A stretch of DNA of 64,000 nucleotides from UBA6623 sp965217195 (GCA_965217195.1 CBDCHL010000002.1:124001-188000), one strand, 5' to 3'; positions 27,071-35,932 are shown, numbered from the stretch's first letter. Notes: a model not told the origin generated them from the letters alone. A program made the numbers and translations.

Positions 27071-27369
27071 CTAGGCCAGTACGGCCGTCACCACATTCCC
27101 GCCGACGTCGGTGAGGCGGAAGTCGCGGCCGGCATGACGGAAGGTGAGCTTCGTATGGTCGAAGCCGAGCAGATGAAGGATGGTTGCCTGAAAGTCGTGG
27201 ATATGGACCAGGTCGCGGGCAATCTCGATACCGTATTCGTCGGTCTCCCCGTAGACCATGCCCCCCTCGATCCCGGCTCCCGCGAGCCAGGAAGAGTAGG
27301 CGCGTGCGTCGTGCTCGCGGCCCTTGGCGTTCGGACGGCCGCTGAAGGGCGTGCAGCTCAGCCCGGTGA
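27071..27369 (-). pseudogene. C-terminal remnant of a DUF1501 (sulfatase-fold) gene
   Basis: About 99 codons open on the minus strand with no plausible start: TPFSGRPNAKGREHDARAYSSW, then VYGETDEYG, VHIHDFQATILHLLGFDH and AGRDFRLTDVGGNVV, ending TAG at 27071. These are the last conserved blocks of DUF1501 proteins, which are normally about 450 residues and paired with a DUF1549/DUF1553 gene. Here everything before the TPF block is missing and the frame runs directly into the end of the DUF1080 gene. A deletion joined the two. Confidence 0.75.
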
Positions 27370-28728
27370 CTAGAGTTCCTGAATGACCACGTCACGGAAC
27401 TCGACCTTCATTTGCGGGCCGACGTGGATTTGGAATCCGATCTTGCCGGTCTTGTCCCCGTAGTAGTCAACCAGATCGGCGGTCACCTCGCCGTTGATTT
27501 CGACAATAAGGTGGTTCCCTTTGCAGATGATCACGACGTCGTTCCAGTCTTCGTGTCGGACGAGGTCGAGACGTTTGCCGGGATCGCCGATGCCGAACAG
27601 GAAACCACGGTTCAGCTCCTCGCCGTAGAGCTGCCCCCACCAAGGAAGTCGCACGCTCCCGGTGTCGTGGACGGCCATGTCGATTTGGTACCCCTCCATG
27701 CCGGTAGCCGAGATACGGCTGCGGACCTGAATCCCCGAATTGCCGGTCTCGGGCGTCATGCGAACTCTTGTCTTGAGAATGAAGTCGGAATAGTCCTTTT
27801 CGGTTACGAGGAAGTTGTTATGGGACGCTCCGCTGATCACGCCGTCCTTGACGGACCAGAAGCTGTTCGACTCTCGCCATGCGTTGGGAGCCCCCGCTTC
27901 GAATAAGGGCCGGAACCCTTTCGAGTGACGGGCCATTTCGAGTAACTGCTTCGTCTCGAGTGTCCACGCCTCTTCGGCGAGCCGCTGAAACGCGGCGCGG
28001 TCGGCCTTCCATTCGTCGGCCGGTTGGCCTTTTAGATCTCCGGCGGCAGGGCTCGTGGGCCAGTGAACCTTCCCGAGCGGCCGAAGTTGGAGATCCTTGA
28101 ACTGCGCTCGGCCCGGCCCATTGAGCTGGAAACCGATCGATCCTTCAGGAGGGCCGCCGAGATGACGGTAGTGAGCAACGGTCGTCCCGTTCCGTTTGAT
28201 CGTCAAACGGTCTCCCAAGCAAGCGAGTTCGTAGTCTACCCATTCGCCGGCGGCGGGCTCGGACGCAGCTTCCCACGTGACCAACGACGCTTCGTTGTTG
28301 AAGGGAATGCCCTTGGCGCGGGCTTCGGCCATTTTGGCGAAGTTCGGAAAGTCGAGAAACGACAGGCCGCCATTTTCGGCGCCGAGATTGATCCTGTACC
28401 CCGCAAGCACCTCGATGGGATGGATAGCCGAGCGCAGCAGAACGGCCCCGTTTCCCGAGCCGGCACGAGCCTTGAACCGCAGCACAAAGTTCCCGAATCG
28501 CTCGACCGTGAAAATACGACGTGACTGCTTTTCTTCGCCGCCGGCCTTACCGGTCAGAACGCCGCTTTCGAACGACCACGTTGCCTTGTCACCGTGGAAG
28601 CGGTGCAGGCTGTTCATCAGCGGCTCGAAGCCCGCATTCGAGGCAGGGCTGCCATCCGACGCCGAGATCGGCGTCACCAGGAAAAGCGCGAGCACCCCGA
28701 TCAACAGCGGTCTAGGCCAACTCTTCAT
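27370..28728 (-). CDS. Secreted DUF1080 protein (3-keto-disaccharide hydrolase family), two-domain
   Basis: 452 residues with a signal peptide (PLLIGVLALFLVTPISAS). Two concanavalin-like DUF1080 domains are visible: an N-terminal one (residues about 33-215, FHGDKATWSFESGVLTGKAGGEE...) and a C-terminal one (about 275-452, FRPLFEAGAPNAWRE...FWSVKDGVISGASHNNFLVTEKDYSDFILKTRVRM...GNSGIQVRS...GYQIDMA). The family cleaves 3-keto-glycosides produced by Gfo/Idh/MocA-type oxidoreductases. A Gfo/Idh gene lies just upstream on the same strand (28956-30161), in keeping with this pathway. It is periplasmic or outer-membrane associated. Confidence 0.9.
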   Translation of the reverse strand: MKSWPRPLLIGVLALFLVTPISASDGSPASNAGFEPLMNSLHRFHGDKATWSFESGVLTGKAGGEEKQSRRIFTVERFGNFVLRFKARAGSGNGAVLLRSAIHPIEVLAGYRINLGAENGGLSFLDFPNFAKMAEARAKGIPFNNEASLVTWEAASEPAAGEWVDYELACLGDRLTIKRNGTTVAHYRHLGGPPEGSIGFQLNGPGRAQFKDLQLRPLGKVHWPTSPAAGDLKGQPADEWKADRAAFQRLAEEAWTLETKQLLEMARHSKGFRPLFEAGAPNAWRESNSFWSVKDGVISGASHNNFLVTEKDYSDFILKTRVRMTPETGNSGIQVRSRISATGMEGYQIDMAVHDTGSVRLPWWGQLYGEELNRGFLFGIGDPGKRLDLVRHEDWNDVVIICKGNHLIVEINGEVTADLVDYYGDKTGKIGFQIHVGPQMKVEFRDVVIQEL

Positions 28729-28757
28729 AGTGACTCTCCTCGATTTCCAACGCGTCC

Positions 28758-28890
28758 GACGTGGCGGCGCACGCTTTCAGCGTGCCGTGTCGCCACTCTT
28801 GGCGACATCTCTGCTCCGAAAACGGGCCGGCTTAAACGAGTTTAACGGCGGCATTATGAAGGCGCGGACTCACAAGAACGGAACTCTCAA
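28758..28890. repeat. Palindromic repeat with twin hairpins (family R1/REP-like, copy 2)
   Basis: Two adjacent perfect stems: GCACGCT-TTC-AGCGTGC (28769-28785) and TGTCGCCA-CTCT-TGGCGACA (28788-28807), followed by GGCGGCATTATGAAGG and ACAAGAACGGAAC. The same order and nearly the same bases recur at 62193-62231 and beyond. It lies between the Gfo/Idh gene and the DUF1080 gene on the same strand, so it would be transcribed and could stabilise or trim mRNA. Confidence 0.75.
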
Positions 28891-28955
28891 AATAGCGCGG
28901 AGCCCTTGCCGCGAACCGGATATAAAGCTGGGACGCGCCGCGGGCTGTCGGGCGC

Positions 28956-30161
28956 TCAAGACACAGTGATGACTCTCTTCTCCCGCATCGCCTTGTTGGC
29001 CCAGTGCGACGTCGCGGCGGCTTCCACGCCGGCTCGGATGTGCGCGTTGGGAGTCTTGCGGTTACGGACACACTCGAGCCAGTTCGTCACGTTGTCGAGA
29101 GTGCCCGTGCCGTCGATCCTTACGATGGTCGAAGTGTCCTCGCTCCGCGCAAAGTGGTGGATCGGTTCCGGCAGGCTGACCGCCTCAAAGGGTTTTGCGC
29201 CTTCTTCATAGACGTCATAGCCGAGGCGCGTGAGCTTCATCATCGCTTTGTCGCCGCGGAACACGATCCCGCCGCCCAGCAACCCAAACATCATGTTGCC
29301 CTCGTAAGCCGCCGTGTAGCCTTCGGGGAAAAGCATCGTCGCGGTGACCGTGTCGGGCGCCTCCAACCAGTCTTGGGTGTAGGTGGTGCCGGCGGCATGG
29401 ACCTCATGCGGGCGAGGGCTCTTCATGTACCACTGAATCACATCGATCCAGTGCGTCATCAGGTCGGTAATGCTGCCTCCTCCGAAGTCCCAGAAAAAAC
29501 GCCAGAAGCGGAAACGAACCTTGTCGAAAGGCTGCTTGGGCGCGGAGCCCAGCCATTGCTCCCAGTCCAGCTGACTGAGATCGACGTCCCGCGCGCGGCT
29601 TGCCCCTCCGCCCCTCGAGTAGTTCTGCGACCAGTGGCATCGCACGAAGGTGATCTTACCCAACACACCTTCGTCGATTAGTTGCTTGGCCTCGAGGAAA
29701 TGTTTCCAGCTTCGTTGCTGCGTTCCGGTCGCGACGACTTGGCTCGAATCCTCGACGGCTTTGACGAGCTTGTCTCCCTCGGAAAGATCGTGAGTCACCG
29801 GCTTTTCGACGTAGACGTCCTTGCCCGCCGCCACGGCCTCAATCGTCATCGGCGCGTGCCAGTGGTCCGGGGTACCGAGCACTACGGCGTCAATCTCTTT
29901 GCTGGCGAGAACGTCACGGTAGTCCTTGAACGCCTTGGCCGAGGAGCCAAACTGTTCTGCCGCCTGCTCGCGCCTTGGTACGTAGACGTCGGAAACGCCC
30001 CTTACCTCGGCGCCTCCGATCTTCGGGACATAGGCTGTTACGCCCCGTCCGCGGCCGCCGCAGCCGATTAGCGCTACACCGATGCGGTCGTTTGCTCCGA
30101 GAACGCGCTGGGATGCCAGCGCCGTCATGGCGCCCGTTCGAAGAAAATCTCGTCGTTGCAT
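28956..30161 (-). CDS. Gfo/Idh/MocA family oxidoreductase, Tat-exported
   Basis: 401 residues. The N-terminus MQRRDFLRTGAMTALASQRVLG is a twin-arginine signal. The Rossmann domain starts IGVALIGCGGRGRGV (NAD(P)-binding GxGGxG); DHWHAPMTIEAVAAGKDVYVEKPVTH contains the catalytic EKP Lys. The C-terminal Gfo/Idh domain has FWDFGGGSITDLMTHWIDVIQW. Exported members oxidise sugar hydroxyls, often at C3, and are paired with DUF1080 hydrolases as here. The cofactor is probably tightly bound. Confidence 0.93.
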   Translation of the reverse strand: MQRRDFLRTGAMTALASQRVLGANDRIGVALIGCGGRGRGVTAYVPKIGGAEVRGVSDVYVPRREQAAEQFGSSAKAFKDYRDVLASKEIDAVVLGTPDHWHAPMTIEAVAAGKDVYVEKPVTHDLSEGDKLVKAVEDSSQVVATGTQQRSWKHFLEAKQLIDEGVLGKITFVRCHWSQNYSRGGGASRARDVDLSQLDWEQWLGSAPKQPFDKVRFRFWRFFWDFGGGSITDLMTHWIDVIQWYMKSPRPHEVHAAGTTYTQDWLEAPDTVTATMLFPEGYTAAYEGNMMFGLLGGGIVFRGDKAMMKLTRLGYDVYEEGAKPFEAVSLPEPIHHFARSEDTSTIVRIDGTGTLDNVTNWLECVRNRKTPNAHIRAGVEAAATSHWANKAMREKRVITVS

Positions 30162-30286
30162 GGCTTCGATCTCCTGAGAATGACTTGGAAAGATGAACTA
30201 ACGGTAGGGTCAGCGTTATCCCCACCCTTCCTCGCTCCGAGTTTACTCTCGTTTCTTCGGAAATACAATCGGAGAAATCTTGCGGT

Positions 30287-30401
30287 GGGTTTGCGACTCA
30301 ATATAGGAGATGAGGCGGCCCGCCCCCCCCCGGACGGGGCATGGAAAGTAGCCCACGGTGAAGCGAAGCGGAACCGTGGGTCAGCCTTATGTCGCGCACC
30401 C
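30287..30401. repeat. Short inverted-repeat element with internal hairpin (family R2, short copy)
   Basis: The ends are GGGTTTGCGACTCAATAT and the inverse of CTTATGTCGCGCACCC (30386-30401). The interior has a C9 run, then GAAAGTAGCCCACGG and a hairpin CCCACGGT (30352-30359) with ACCGTGGG (30373-30380). It aligns well with the complement of 34660-34761. It occupies much of the gap 30162-30552; I see nothing else there. Confidence 0.7.
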
Positions 30402-30552
30402 ATCTTGCGTCGTTTGGCGGCGGGCCGGCGCCGGCTTTCGCGTAAGGTGTACAAAATGGATGAAAATGAGTTCTGTCGGTCGGCGGGCACGAATGCCTGC
30501 CGAACCCTGCTGGTCCAGGAGAGATCCGGCGACGGTCGCTAAGAAAGCGCTA

Positions 30553-33366
30553 ATGAAAACCCTAAGCATTCTGGTTCTTGGATGGGTCGCGGTTATATCA
30601 ACTGTTTCAGCTCAGACCGGTCTCGAGCTGCTTGCACCCGCTCAGGGACAACCCGAGTCTGTCGAAGGCCTTATCGAAAAAGCTGAGCAGGGCGACGCGC
30701 AAGCGCAGTACGACCTCGCCGTCCATTACGCGAACCGCCGGGCGGGGCAATTGGCGGCCGACGAGGCCGTCCATTGGCTTCACCAAGCAGCCGAACAGGG
30801 TCATGCCGAGGCGCAATCCGATCTCGGTCTGCTCTATCACCGGGGCCTCGGAGTTCCGCGGGACCCGGCCGAGGCGGCCAAATGGATGCGCCGTGCCGCC
30901 GAACAAGGGCACGCGGTTTCGCAGGCGGATCTCGGGCAGCTCTACTACTTCGGTGCCGGCGTTCCGCGGGACCTTGCCAAAGCCGCGGAATGGTACCGCA
31001 AGGCGGCCGATCAAGGAGTCGCCGGGGCGCAGTTTAACTTAGCCGGCCTACACGCGGTCGGTGAGGGTGTACCCAAGGATGCGCCCGAAGCGGTGAAGTG
31101 GTACCGCGAGGCCGCCGGATTGGGACTCGCCGAAGCGCAATATGCCCTGGCACTAGCGCTGGTCCGAGGCGAGGGCGTCCGCAAGAATTTGCCGGCGGCT
31201 GTGCGCTGGGCTCGCGGGGCAGCCTTGCAGGGTCATGCAGCGGCCCAATTCCTGTTGGCAAGGCAGTACGAAACGGGCCTGGGCACCAATCGAGATATGG
31301 GCCGCGCCGTCCGGTGGTATCTATTCTCAGCGGACCAGGGGCTGGTCGATGCGCAACGTTCGTTGGGCGCATTTTACTCGGAGGGACGTGGCGGCATCGT
31401 CGATCCGATCCAGGGGCAAATGTGGCTGATTATCGCGAGCTTGAACGCTCCGGAGGAAAAACGCGAGGTGATTACCCGGGAGCTCACTCAGGCTGGGCAT
31501 GGCATGACCGCCGAGCAAACGGCTGAGGCAGAGCGTTTGGCGAGGCAGTGGGAACGTAAGACCTGGGCGGAACTCAGGGCCGGTCCGCCAGGGGAGCTGA
31601 TTCCGGGCGGTCGATTCACGAATCTAAGCGGCTTCTTCCGCACCGCGGGCCGGAACATCTCCGCGGCCCAGCTCGAGTATGAAGACTATTGGCGGCCGCA
31701 TCTTGAGCACAGCCGCCGCGGCATTCTCAGCGCGGCGGGACTCGTTAGTAAGACGCGAACCGCATTGGTCCTGGGCGCCGGCAAGTGCCGGGAGATCCCC
31801 TTGGAGGAACTGGCCCGCAAGTTCGATCGCGTCGTACTGGTTGATCTGGATGGTCCGAGCATGCGCGAAGCCGTCGCGACGCTTCCCGAGGAATTGCGGG
31901 TGAAGATTGAGGTCCGCCTTTCCGATGTAACGTCGTTCGCCCAGCCGCTGATGCAAGCGACGAGCCGCATCGTGGAGAACGCCCAAAGCGCCGGCGAAGC
32001 GTTCAGCAAGCTGGGATCGCAGTATCGCGACATCGAAACGCTGCGGCGATTTCCGGAGCTGCCTCGGGCCGACTTGGTCATCTCGTCGCTCGTACTTTCC
32101 GAGCTTGCCCGCTATCCGAGCACGTACACCGCTCAGCTCGTGAAGGAGAAATTCGACGCGGATTTGTCGGAGTGGAGCGGTTACGGAGAACTGTGGAGGA
32201 ATCTCCGGACCTTCGCCTCCAAGGACCATGCGGAAATGCTCGAGCGCCTCAGCCGACCCGGAGGCGTCATCTACTTCGCCGATACGGTGGCGCGCGGGCC
32301 GGACATCAGCAAGGTGGACCGCGAGGAGAAACGCTTGGCGCTTAGTGCGATCGCGGGCCGCTTCGCTCGACTCGGCCTTTTCGAAGAGCTCCGTACGCGC
32401 CCGGAGAGCTGGGGCCTTTTCCAAGACGTTTTTCGGAAGATCCAAGTCGGCGAGACCGTCGCCGAAGCCTCGAGGGAAAATGCCGAGGCACCGAACTTGG
32501 AAGAGCTTGTAGCCGACATCGAGGCGTCGCCTGGAGCAGCGCCCGACCGCGCCGATATGGCGGCCGAGGCCGCAACCCGGCTCTTATGCCAAGGTCACTT
32601 GCCTATCGAGACGGAGATCGCCGCCTACGAGGCAATCCTCGAAACTTACCGAGACGCGGCCCCCGGATCCCTGGAGCAGCTTCTCGATTGGGACGCCTTT
32701 TTCGGCGCCCTCGAGGGAAGCGACTTGGGGCCCGCAAGCGACGATGAGAGCTGGTGGTGGCTGGAGTACGCTTGCTCGATTCCGCGCAAAGCCGGCGGTT
32801 TTTTGGTCCGCGGTCGGGTTTTGCGAAGGCGGGTAACAGTCGCCGGCAGGGCTCCATTCCGTACCGAAGGCTCCACCCGGTTGAGCAACACGGGATCCGC
32901 AACGCCTCACGAACCGGTGAGTCTGGGGTGCTCGCGGGCTGGGCTATCCCTCGACCGGCGGCTCTCGCTCACGTCAGGCCGCGGCCGAGTCCGCGAATCT
33001 TTCGGCGAACACGTAGAACTTGAACATCGGCGTTTTCGAACCGACGCCCCAGCGGTGAACGACCCATTCCACGCGGACGAACTTCATGTCGGTGTGTTGG
33101 CTGAGGTCCAGCAAGATGGACGAAGTGCCCCGATAGAACTTCTGGGGGAATTCGCGAATCTTCCCTTCCTCCCACTCCTCGCCGTCGGCCGAGCCCGCGA
33201 TGGAGATATCCAGGCTCTCTTGTTCGACGATGTCTGTAATGCCGAGCGTAAGCAACAGCATCCGGCCGGCGGCGTCGCCAAGTTCCACGGCCTCGCCGTT
33301 TCCATTGGCGTCGACGGATTGTTCAGGGGCGATGAAGGCAGGCAGCATAAGCGTGTCTCGGGATGA
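30553..33366 (+). CDS. Sel1-repeat protein fused to a methyltransferase-like Rossmann domain
   Basis: 937 codons from ATG 30553, which opens on a signal-like sequence (SILVLGWVAVISTVSAQ); the frame back to 30358 crosses a repeat and is rejected. Residues about 38-306 are seven or more Sel1 repeats (A-x2-G-x2-A-Q-x-x-L-G-x-x-Y-x2-G-x-G-V). Residues about 400-640 look like a SAM-binding fold: TALVLGAGKCREIPLEELARKFDRVVLVDLDGPSM, then LVISSLVLSEL. This pairing is unusual. From about 32800 onward the frame reads antisense through a well-formed gene (32974-33348) with Arg-rich low-complexity sequence, so the last 150-200 codons are probably not native; a lost stop or frameshift is suspected. Confidence 0.7.
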   Translation: MKTLSILVLGWVAVISTVSAQTGLELLAPAQGQPESVEGLIEKAEQGDAQAQYDLAVHYANRRAGQLAADEAVHWLHQAAEQGHAEAQSDLGLLYHRGLGVPRDPAEAAKWMRRAAEQGHAVSQADLGQLYYFGAGVPRDLAKAAEWYRKAADQGVAGAQFNLAGLHAVGEGVPKDAPEAVKWYREAAGLGLAEAQYALALALVRGEGVRKNLPAAVRWARGAALQGHAAAQFLLARQYETGLGTNRDMGRAVRWYLFSADQGLVDAQRSLGAFYSEGRGGIVDPIQGQMWLIIASLNAPEEKREVITRELTQAGHGMTAEQTAEAERLARQWERKTWAELRAGPPGELIPGGRFTNLSGFFRTAGRNISAAQLEYEDYWRPHLEHSRRGILSAAGLVSKTRTALVLGAGKCREIPLEELARKFDRVVLVDLDGPSMREAVATLPEELRVKIEVRLSDVTSFAQPLMQATSRIVENAQSAGEAFSKLGSQYRDIETLRRFPELPRADLVISSLVLSELARYPSTYTAQLVKEKFDADLSEWSGYGELWRNLRTFASKDHAEMLERLSRPGGVIYFADTVARGPDISKVDREEKRLALSAIAGRFARLGLFEELRTRPESWGLFQDVFRKIQVGETVAEASRENAEAPNLEELVADIEASPGAAPDRADMAAEAATRLLCQGHLPIETEIAAYEAILETYRDAAPGSLEQLLDWDAFFGALEGSDLGPASDDESWWWLEYACSIPRKAGGFLVRGRVLRRRVTVAGRAPFRTEGSTRLSNTGSATPHEPVSLGCSRAGLSLDRRLSLTSGRGRVRESFGEHVELEHRRFRTDAPAVNDPFHADELHVGVLAEVQQDGRSAPIELLGEFANLPFLPLLAVGRARDGDIQALLFDDVCNAERKQQHPAGGVAKFHGLAVSIGVDGLFRGDEGRQHKRVSG
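32974..33348 (-). CDS. Conserved-looking small protein of unknown function
   Basis: 124 residues from ATG 33348 (MLPAFIAPEQSVDANGN). An upstream start in the same frame at 33420 is less likely. The sequence is beta-rich and well balanced, with segments MLLLTLGITDIVEQESLDISIAGS, SSILLDLSQHTDMKFVRVEW and PMFKFYVFAE. This looks like one compact domain that might bind or decorate something; I recognise no family. It overlaps the tail of the Sel1 ORF in antisense, and the protein-like composition on this strand is why I consider this frame the real one here. Confidence 0.6.
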   Translation of the reverse strand: MLPAFIAPEQSVDANGNGEAVELGDAAGRMLLLTLGITDIVEQESLDISIAGSADGEEWEEGKIREFPQKFYRGTSSILLDLSQHTDMKFVRVEWVVHRWGVGSKTPMFKFYVFAERFADSAAA

Positions 33367-33420
33367 AAATCGAAAACGCCTATTGTAGCAAGGGACGGAA
33401 GGGGCGGCTCCAAAGCCCAC

Positions 33421-34353
33421 TCAGGTGCAATGACGACGCCACCCAACTCCTTCGTGCCCGAAATGGAAGACTTCGGGATGCAGTACTTCGGCCAAGATTT
33501 CCAACGATTTGACGAGCCGGGGCCCCGGGCGATTAAAGAATTGGTTCCCATCGGCGATGTATACATGACCCCGCCGAACGGCACTGAGTTCAGCCCAACG
33601 TGGGCGCGCTTCAAGCAACGGCAAGTCCTCGGCGGTGCGTTCCAGGTGATAACCGCAAGGCGCGATGAAAATCACGTCCGGATCGCGCTCGACGAGATCG
33701 TCGAACTGCATCCACGGAGAGTGCGCGCCGGGCTCCCCGAATAGGTTCTCCCCACCCGCCGCCTTGACGAGTTCAGGCGTCCAATTGCCCGCGGCCATGA
33801 GTGGTTCGACCCACTCAATCACGGCTGTGCGTGGTTTTTGCGTAAGGGCGCGGGCACGCGATTCGATCTGCTCGACGCGCCCTTGCAGGTCGGCGACAAG
33901 CCGCACGCCCGAAGCGGTCGCGCCGAGTTCCGAAGCCACGCGGCAGATGTCGGCCCATATGTCGGCCATCGAATTGGGCTCGAGCGAAATGATTCGGGCA
34001 TCGCACTCCGAGACGTCGCGAACCGCGCGTTCGACATCGGCGAGACTGACCGCGCAAACCTCGCATTGCGCCTGGGTGACGATATGAGTGGGCTTCAACT
34101 CCCGCAGATGCTCGGGGAAGACTTCGTAGACGCCGAGTGCGTCTTCGACGAGAGATCGTCGCTGAAGTGATTTGACACGTTCGTCGATCTCGCGGCTCGT
34201 GCCGGAAACATCGAACCGCGGCCGCGTGCAAACCGGCAAGGATGCAATCGAAGCAGGATAGTCGCACTCATGCGAGCGCCCGACCAGGAATTCCGCGAGC
34301 CCGAGCGCGCAAACGGTTTCGGTCGCCGATGCAATCAGACTGATGATGCGCAT
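33421..34353 (-). CDS. BtuF-like periplasmic-binding-fold protein (cobalamin-binding type), no signal peptide
   Basis: 310 residues from ATG 34353 (MRIISLIASATETVCALG); the longer start at 34392 lies inside an inverted repeat. The family motifs are clear: SATETVCALGLAEFLVGRSHECDYP, LKPTHIVTQAQCEVCAV, ISLEPNSMADIWADI, and WVEPLMAAGNWTPELVKAAGGENLFG. These resemble the vitamin B12-binding BtuF fold, with the CEVCAV segment typical of a cytoplasmic subfamily. No signal sequence and no ABC permease are nearby, so it may not be a transporter component. Ligand inferred, not shown. Confidence 0.8.
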   Translation of the reverse strand: MRIISLIASATETVCALGLAEFLVGRSHECDYPASIASLPVCTRPRFDVSGTSREIDERVKSLQRRSLVEDALGVYEVFPEHLRELKPTHIVTQAQCEVCAVSLADVERAVRDVSECDARIISLEPNSMADIWADICRVASELGATASGVRLVADLQGRVEQIESRARALTQKPRTAVIEWVEPLMAAGNWTPELVKAAGGENLFGEPGAHSPWMQFDDLVERDPDVIFIAPCGYHLERTAEDLPLLEARPRWAELSAVRRGHVYIADGNQFFNRPGPRLVKSLEILAEVLHPEVFHFGHEGVGWRRHCT

Positions 34354-34368
34354 GGATTCCGCGCCAAC

Positions 34369-34835
34369 GGGGTACACGTTCTCGAAACGCAACTACAGAG
34401 CCCCGACCGAGAGGGAGGGGTCCGGCGCACCAGAGCTGGGTTCGTCATCGGCCGCCCGTCCCGCCTAGGCATATTCTCCCGCAACGGCGTAAGCCACGCC
34501 AAGGGCCGGGGACCGAGGGGGTGCGCGACATAAATGTGGAGAGTGCGCCGGTTGCAGGCTTTAGATGGTTTGCGAATCAGGTCCGGAGGCGCTGTTCGGC
34601 CATGGCGAGAAGGGAATCGAATGGTCTCTCCTACGCCCCTTCGGGGCTGTTCGCTATTTTTGTCTGCTCACCCACGGTTCCGCTTCGCTTCACCGTGGGC
34701 TACTTTCCTTGCCCCCTCCGGGGGCCGGACGCCGGATCCCCCATATTTATGTCGCGTACCCGGACCGACGGGACTCAGCCGACACCTCCCTTTTCGGTCG
34801 GGGCTCTGAAGCTGCGCGCTGAAAACGTGTACCCC
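34369..34835. repeat. Nested inverted-repeat element, 467 bp (family R2, long copy)
   Basis: Outer repeats: 34369-34418 and 34785-34835 are inverted copies about 50 bp long, about 80% identical (GGGGTACACGTT and CAGAGCCCCGACCGA shared). Inner repeats: 34519-34539 and 34741-34761 share GCGCGACATAAAT / ATTTATGTCGCG. Inside is the hairpin CCCACGGT (34671-34678) with ACCGTGGG (34692-34699), also present at 30352-30380. No ORF convincing. It fills the gap between the BtuF-like gene and xerD and reaches the edge of both. Confidence 0.75.
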
Positions 34836-34892
34836 AACGATACGTGTTTCCGACAAACGCGCCTCGGCGACAGGGGCCCCGGCGACGCGCAC

Positions 34893-35777
34893 TCAGCTCC
34901 GCGGATGATGCTCGTCGTAGACCTCGCGCAGCCGCTCTCGCAGCACGTGGGTATAGATCTGCGTCGTCGAAATGTCGGCGTGACCCAGCATCAGCTGCAA
35001 GCTGCGCAGGTCGGCGCCGCGTTCGAGTAAGTGCGTCGCGAAACTGTGCCGCATGACGTGGGGTGTAAGACGCTTCGAAATCCCGGCCGCCGGCCCGTGC
35101 TTTCGCAACAAATACCAAAACGCTTGGCGAGTCATCGGGCCGCCGCGCGCGGTAACGAACAAATGTCCGGAATGTTTACCTTTAAGAATGGCGGCCCGGT
35201 CGTGATCCAGGTAGGCGCCGATGGCGGCCAAGGCCTCGCGGCCCACCGGGACGATGCGCTGTTTGCCGCCCTTGCCGGTGACGCGTAACACGCCCATCTC
35301 GCGATTCAAATGCATTCGCTCGACCGATACCAGCTCGGAGACGCGCAGCCCAGTGGCGTACAGCAGTTGCAGCATGGCGCGGTCACGCGAGCCGAGCGGC
35401 GCGGTGTGCGAGGGCGCATCGAGCAGGCGGTCGACTTCTTCGAGTGTGAGGAATTTCGGAAGCTGTGCGGGCAACTTCGGGGATCTCAGGTCGGCGGTGG
35501 GGTCTTCGCCGATCCGCTGTTGTCGCAACAGGTAGCGATAGAAATTCCGGACGGCGGCGATGTAGCGGGCAATCGAACGGGCGGCCGGCTTGCCGCGATA
35601 AAGCGAGTCGACGAATCCGCGCAAGTCGTCGGCGTCGGCTTCAAGCGGGGATCTACCCTGCCGCTCGCAGAAGCGGGCCAAGCGTTCCAAGTCCCGCCGA
35701 TAGGCCGCGAGAGTGTTTCGAGCGAGACCTTTCTCAACCCGGCAGTAGTCAAGGTACTCTTGAATGGAAGTCTGCAA
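34893..35777 (-). CDS. xerD: Tyrosine recombinase XerD
   Basis: 294 residues, the normal length for XerC/XerD. The N-terminal SAM-like core-binding domain (TSIQEYLDYCRVEKGLARNTLAAYRRDLERL) is followed by the catalytic domain with Arg in LLYATGLRVSELV, Lys in VTGKGGKQR, HVMRHSFATHLLERGADLRSLQLMLGHADISTTQIYTHV (His, Arg, His and nucleophile Tyr). With XerC it resolves chromosome dimers at dif. The start ATG 35777 fits other XerD proteins. No dif-like site was identified nearby. I call XerD rather than XerC on the overall fit, without certainty. Confidence 0.88.
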   Translation of the reverse strand: MQTSIQEYLDYCRVEKGLARNTLAAYRRDLERLARFCERQGRSPLEADADDLRGFVDSLYRGKPAARSIARYIAAVRNFYRYLLRQQRIGEDPTADLRSPKLPAQLPKFLTLEEVDRLLDAPSHTAPLGSRDRAMLQLLYATGLRVSELVSVERMHLNREMGVLRVTGKGGKQRIVPVGREALAAIGAYLDHDRAAILKGKHSGHLFVTARGGPMTRQAFWYLLRKHGPAAGISKRLTPHVMRHSFATHLLERGADLRSLQLMLGHADISTTQIYTHVLRERLREVYDEHHPRS

Positions 35778-35932
35778 GGGTCAGATCAAAACCTTAGAAA
35801 TCAATTACTTATGAGATAAGAGCGGCTTGACAATTGTTCTCGGCGCATATTAGCATACCGGCAAATCCGCGTTTACCGATCACCTCCAAGAGAGCGCTCT
35901 CGTGAGGGTCGACGTTTCACCGACTTCCGCCC

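Noticed and set aside
30358..30552. 5' extension of the Sel1 frame
   Set aside because: Runs through the R2 repeat element; the signal-like start is at 30553.
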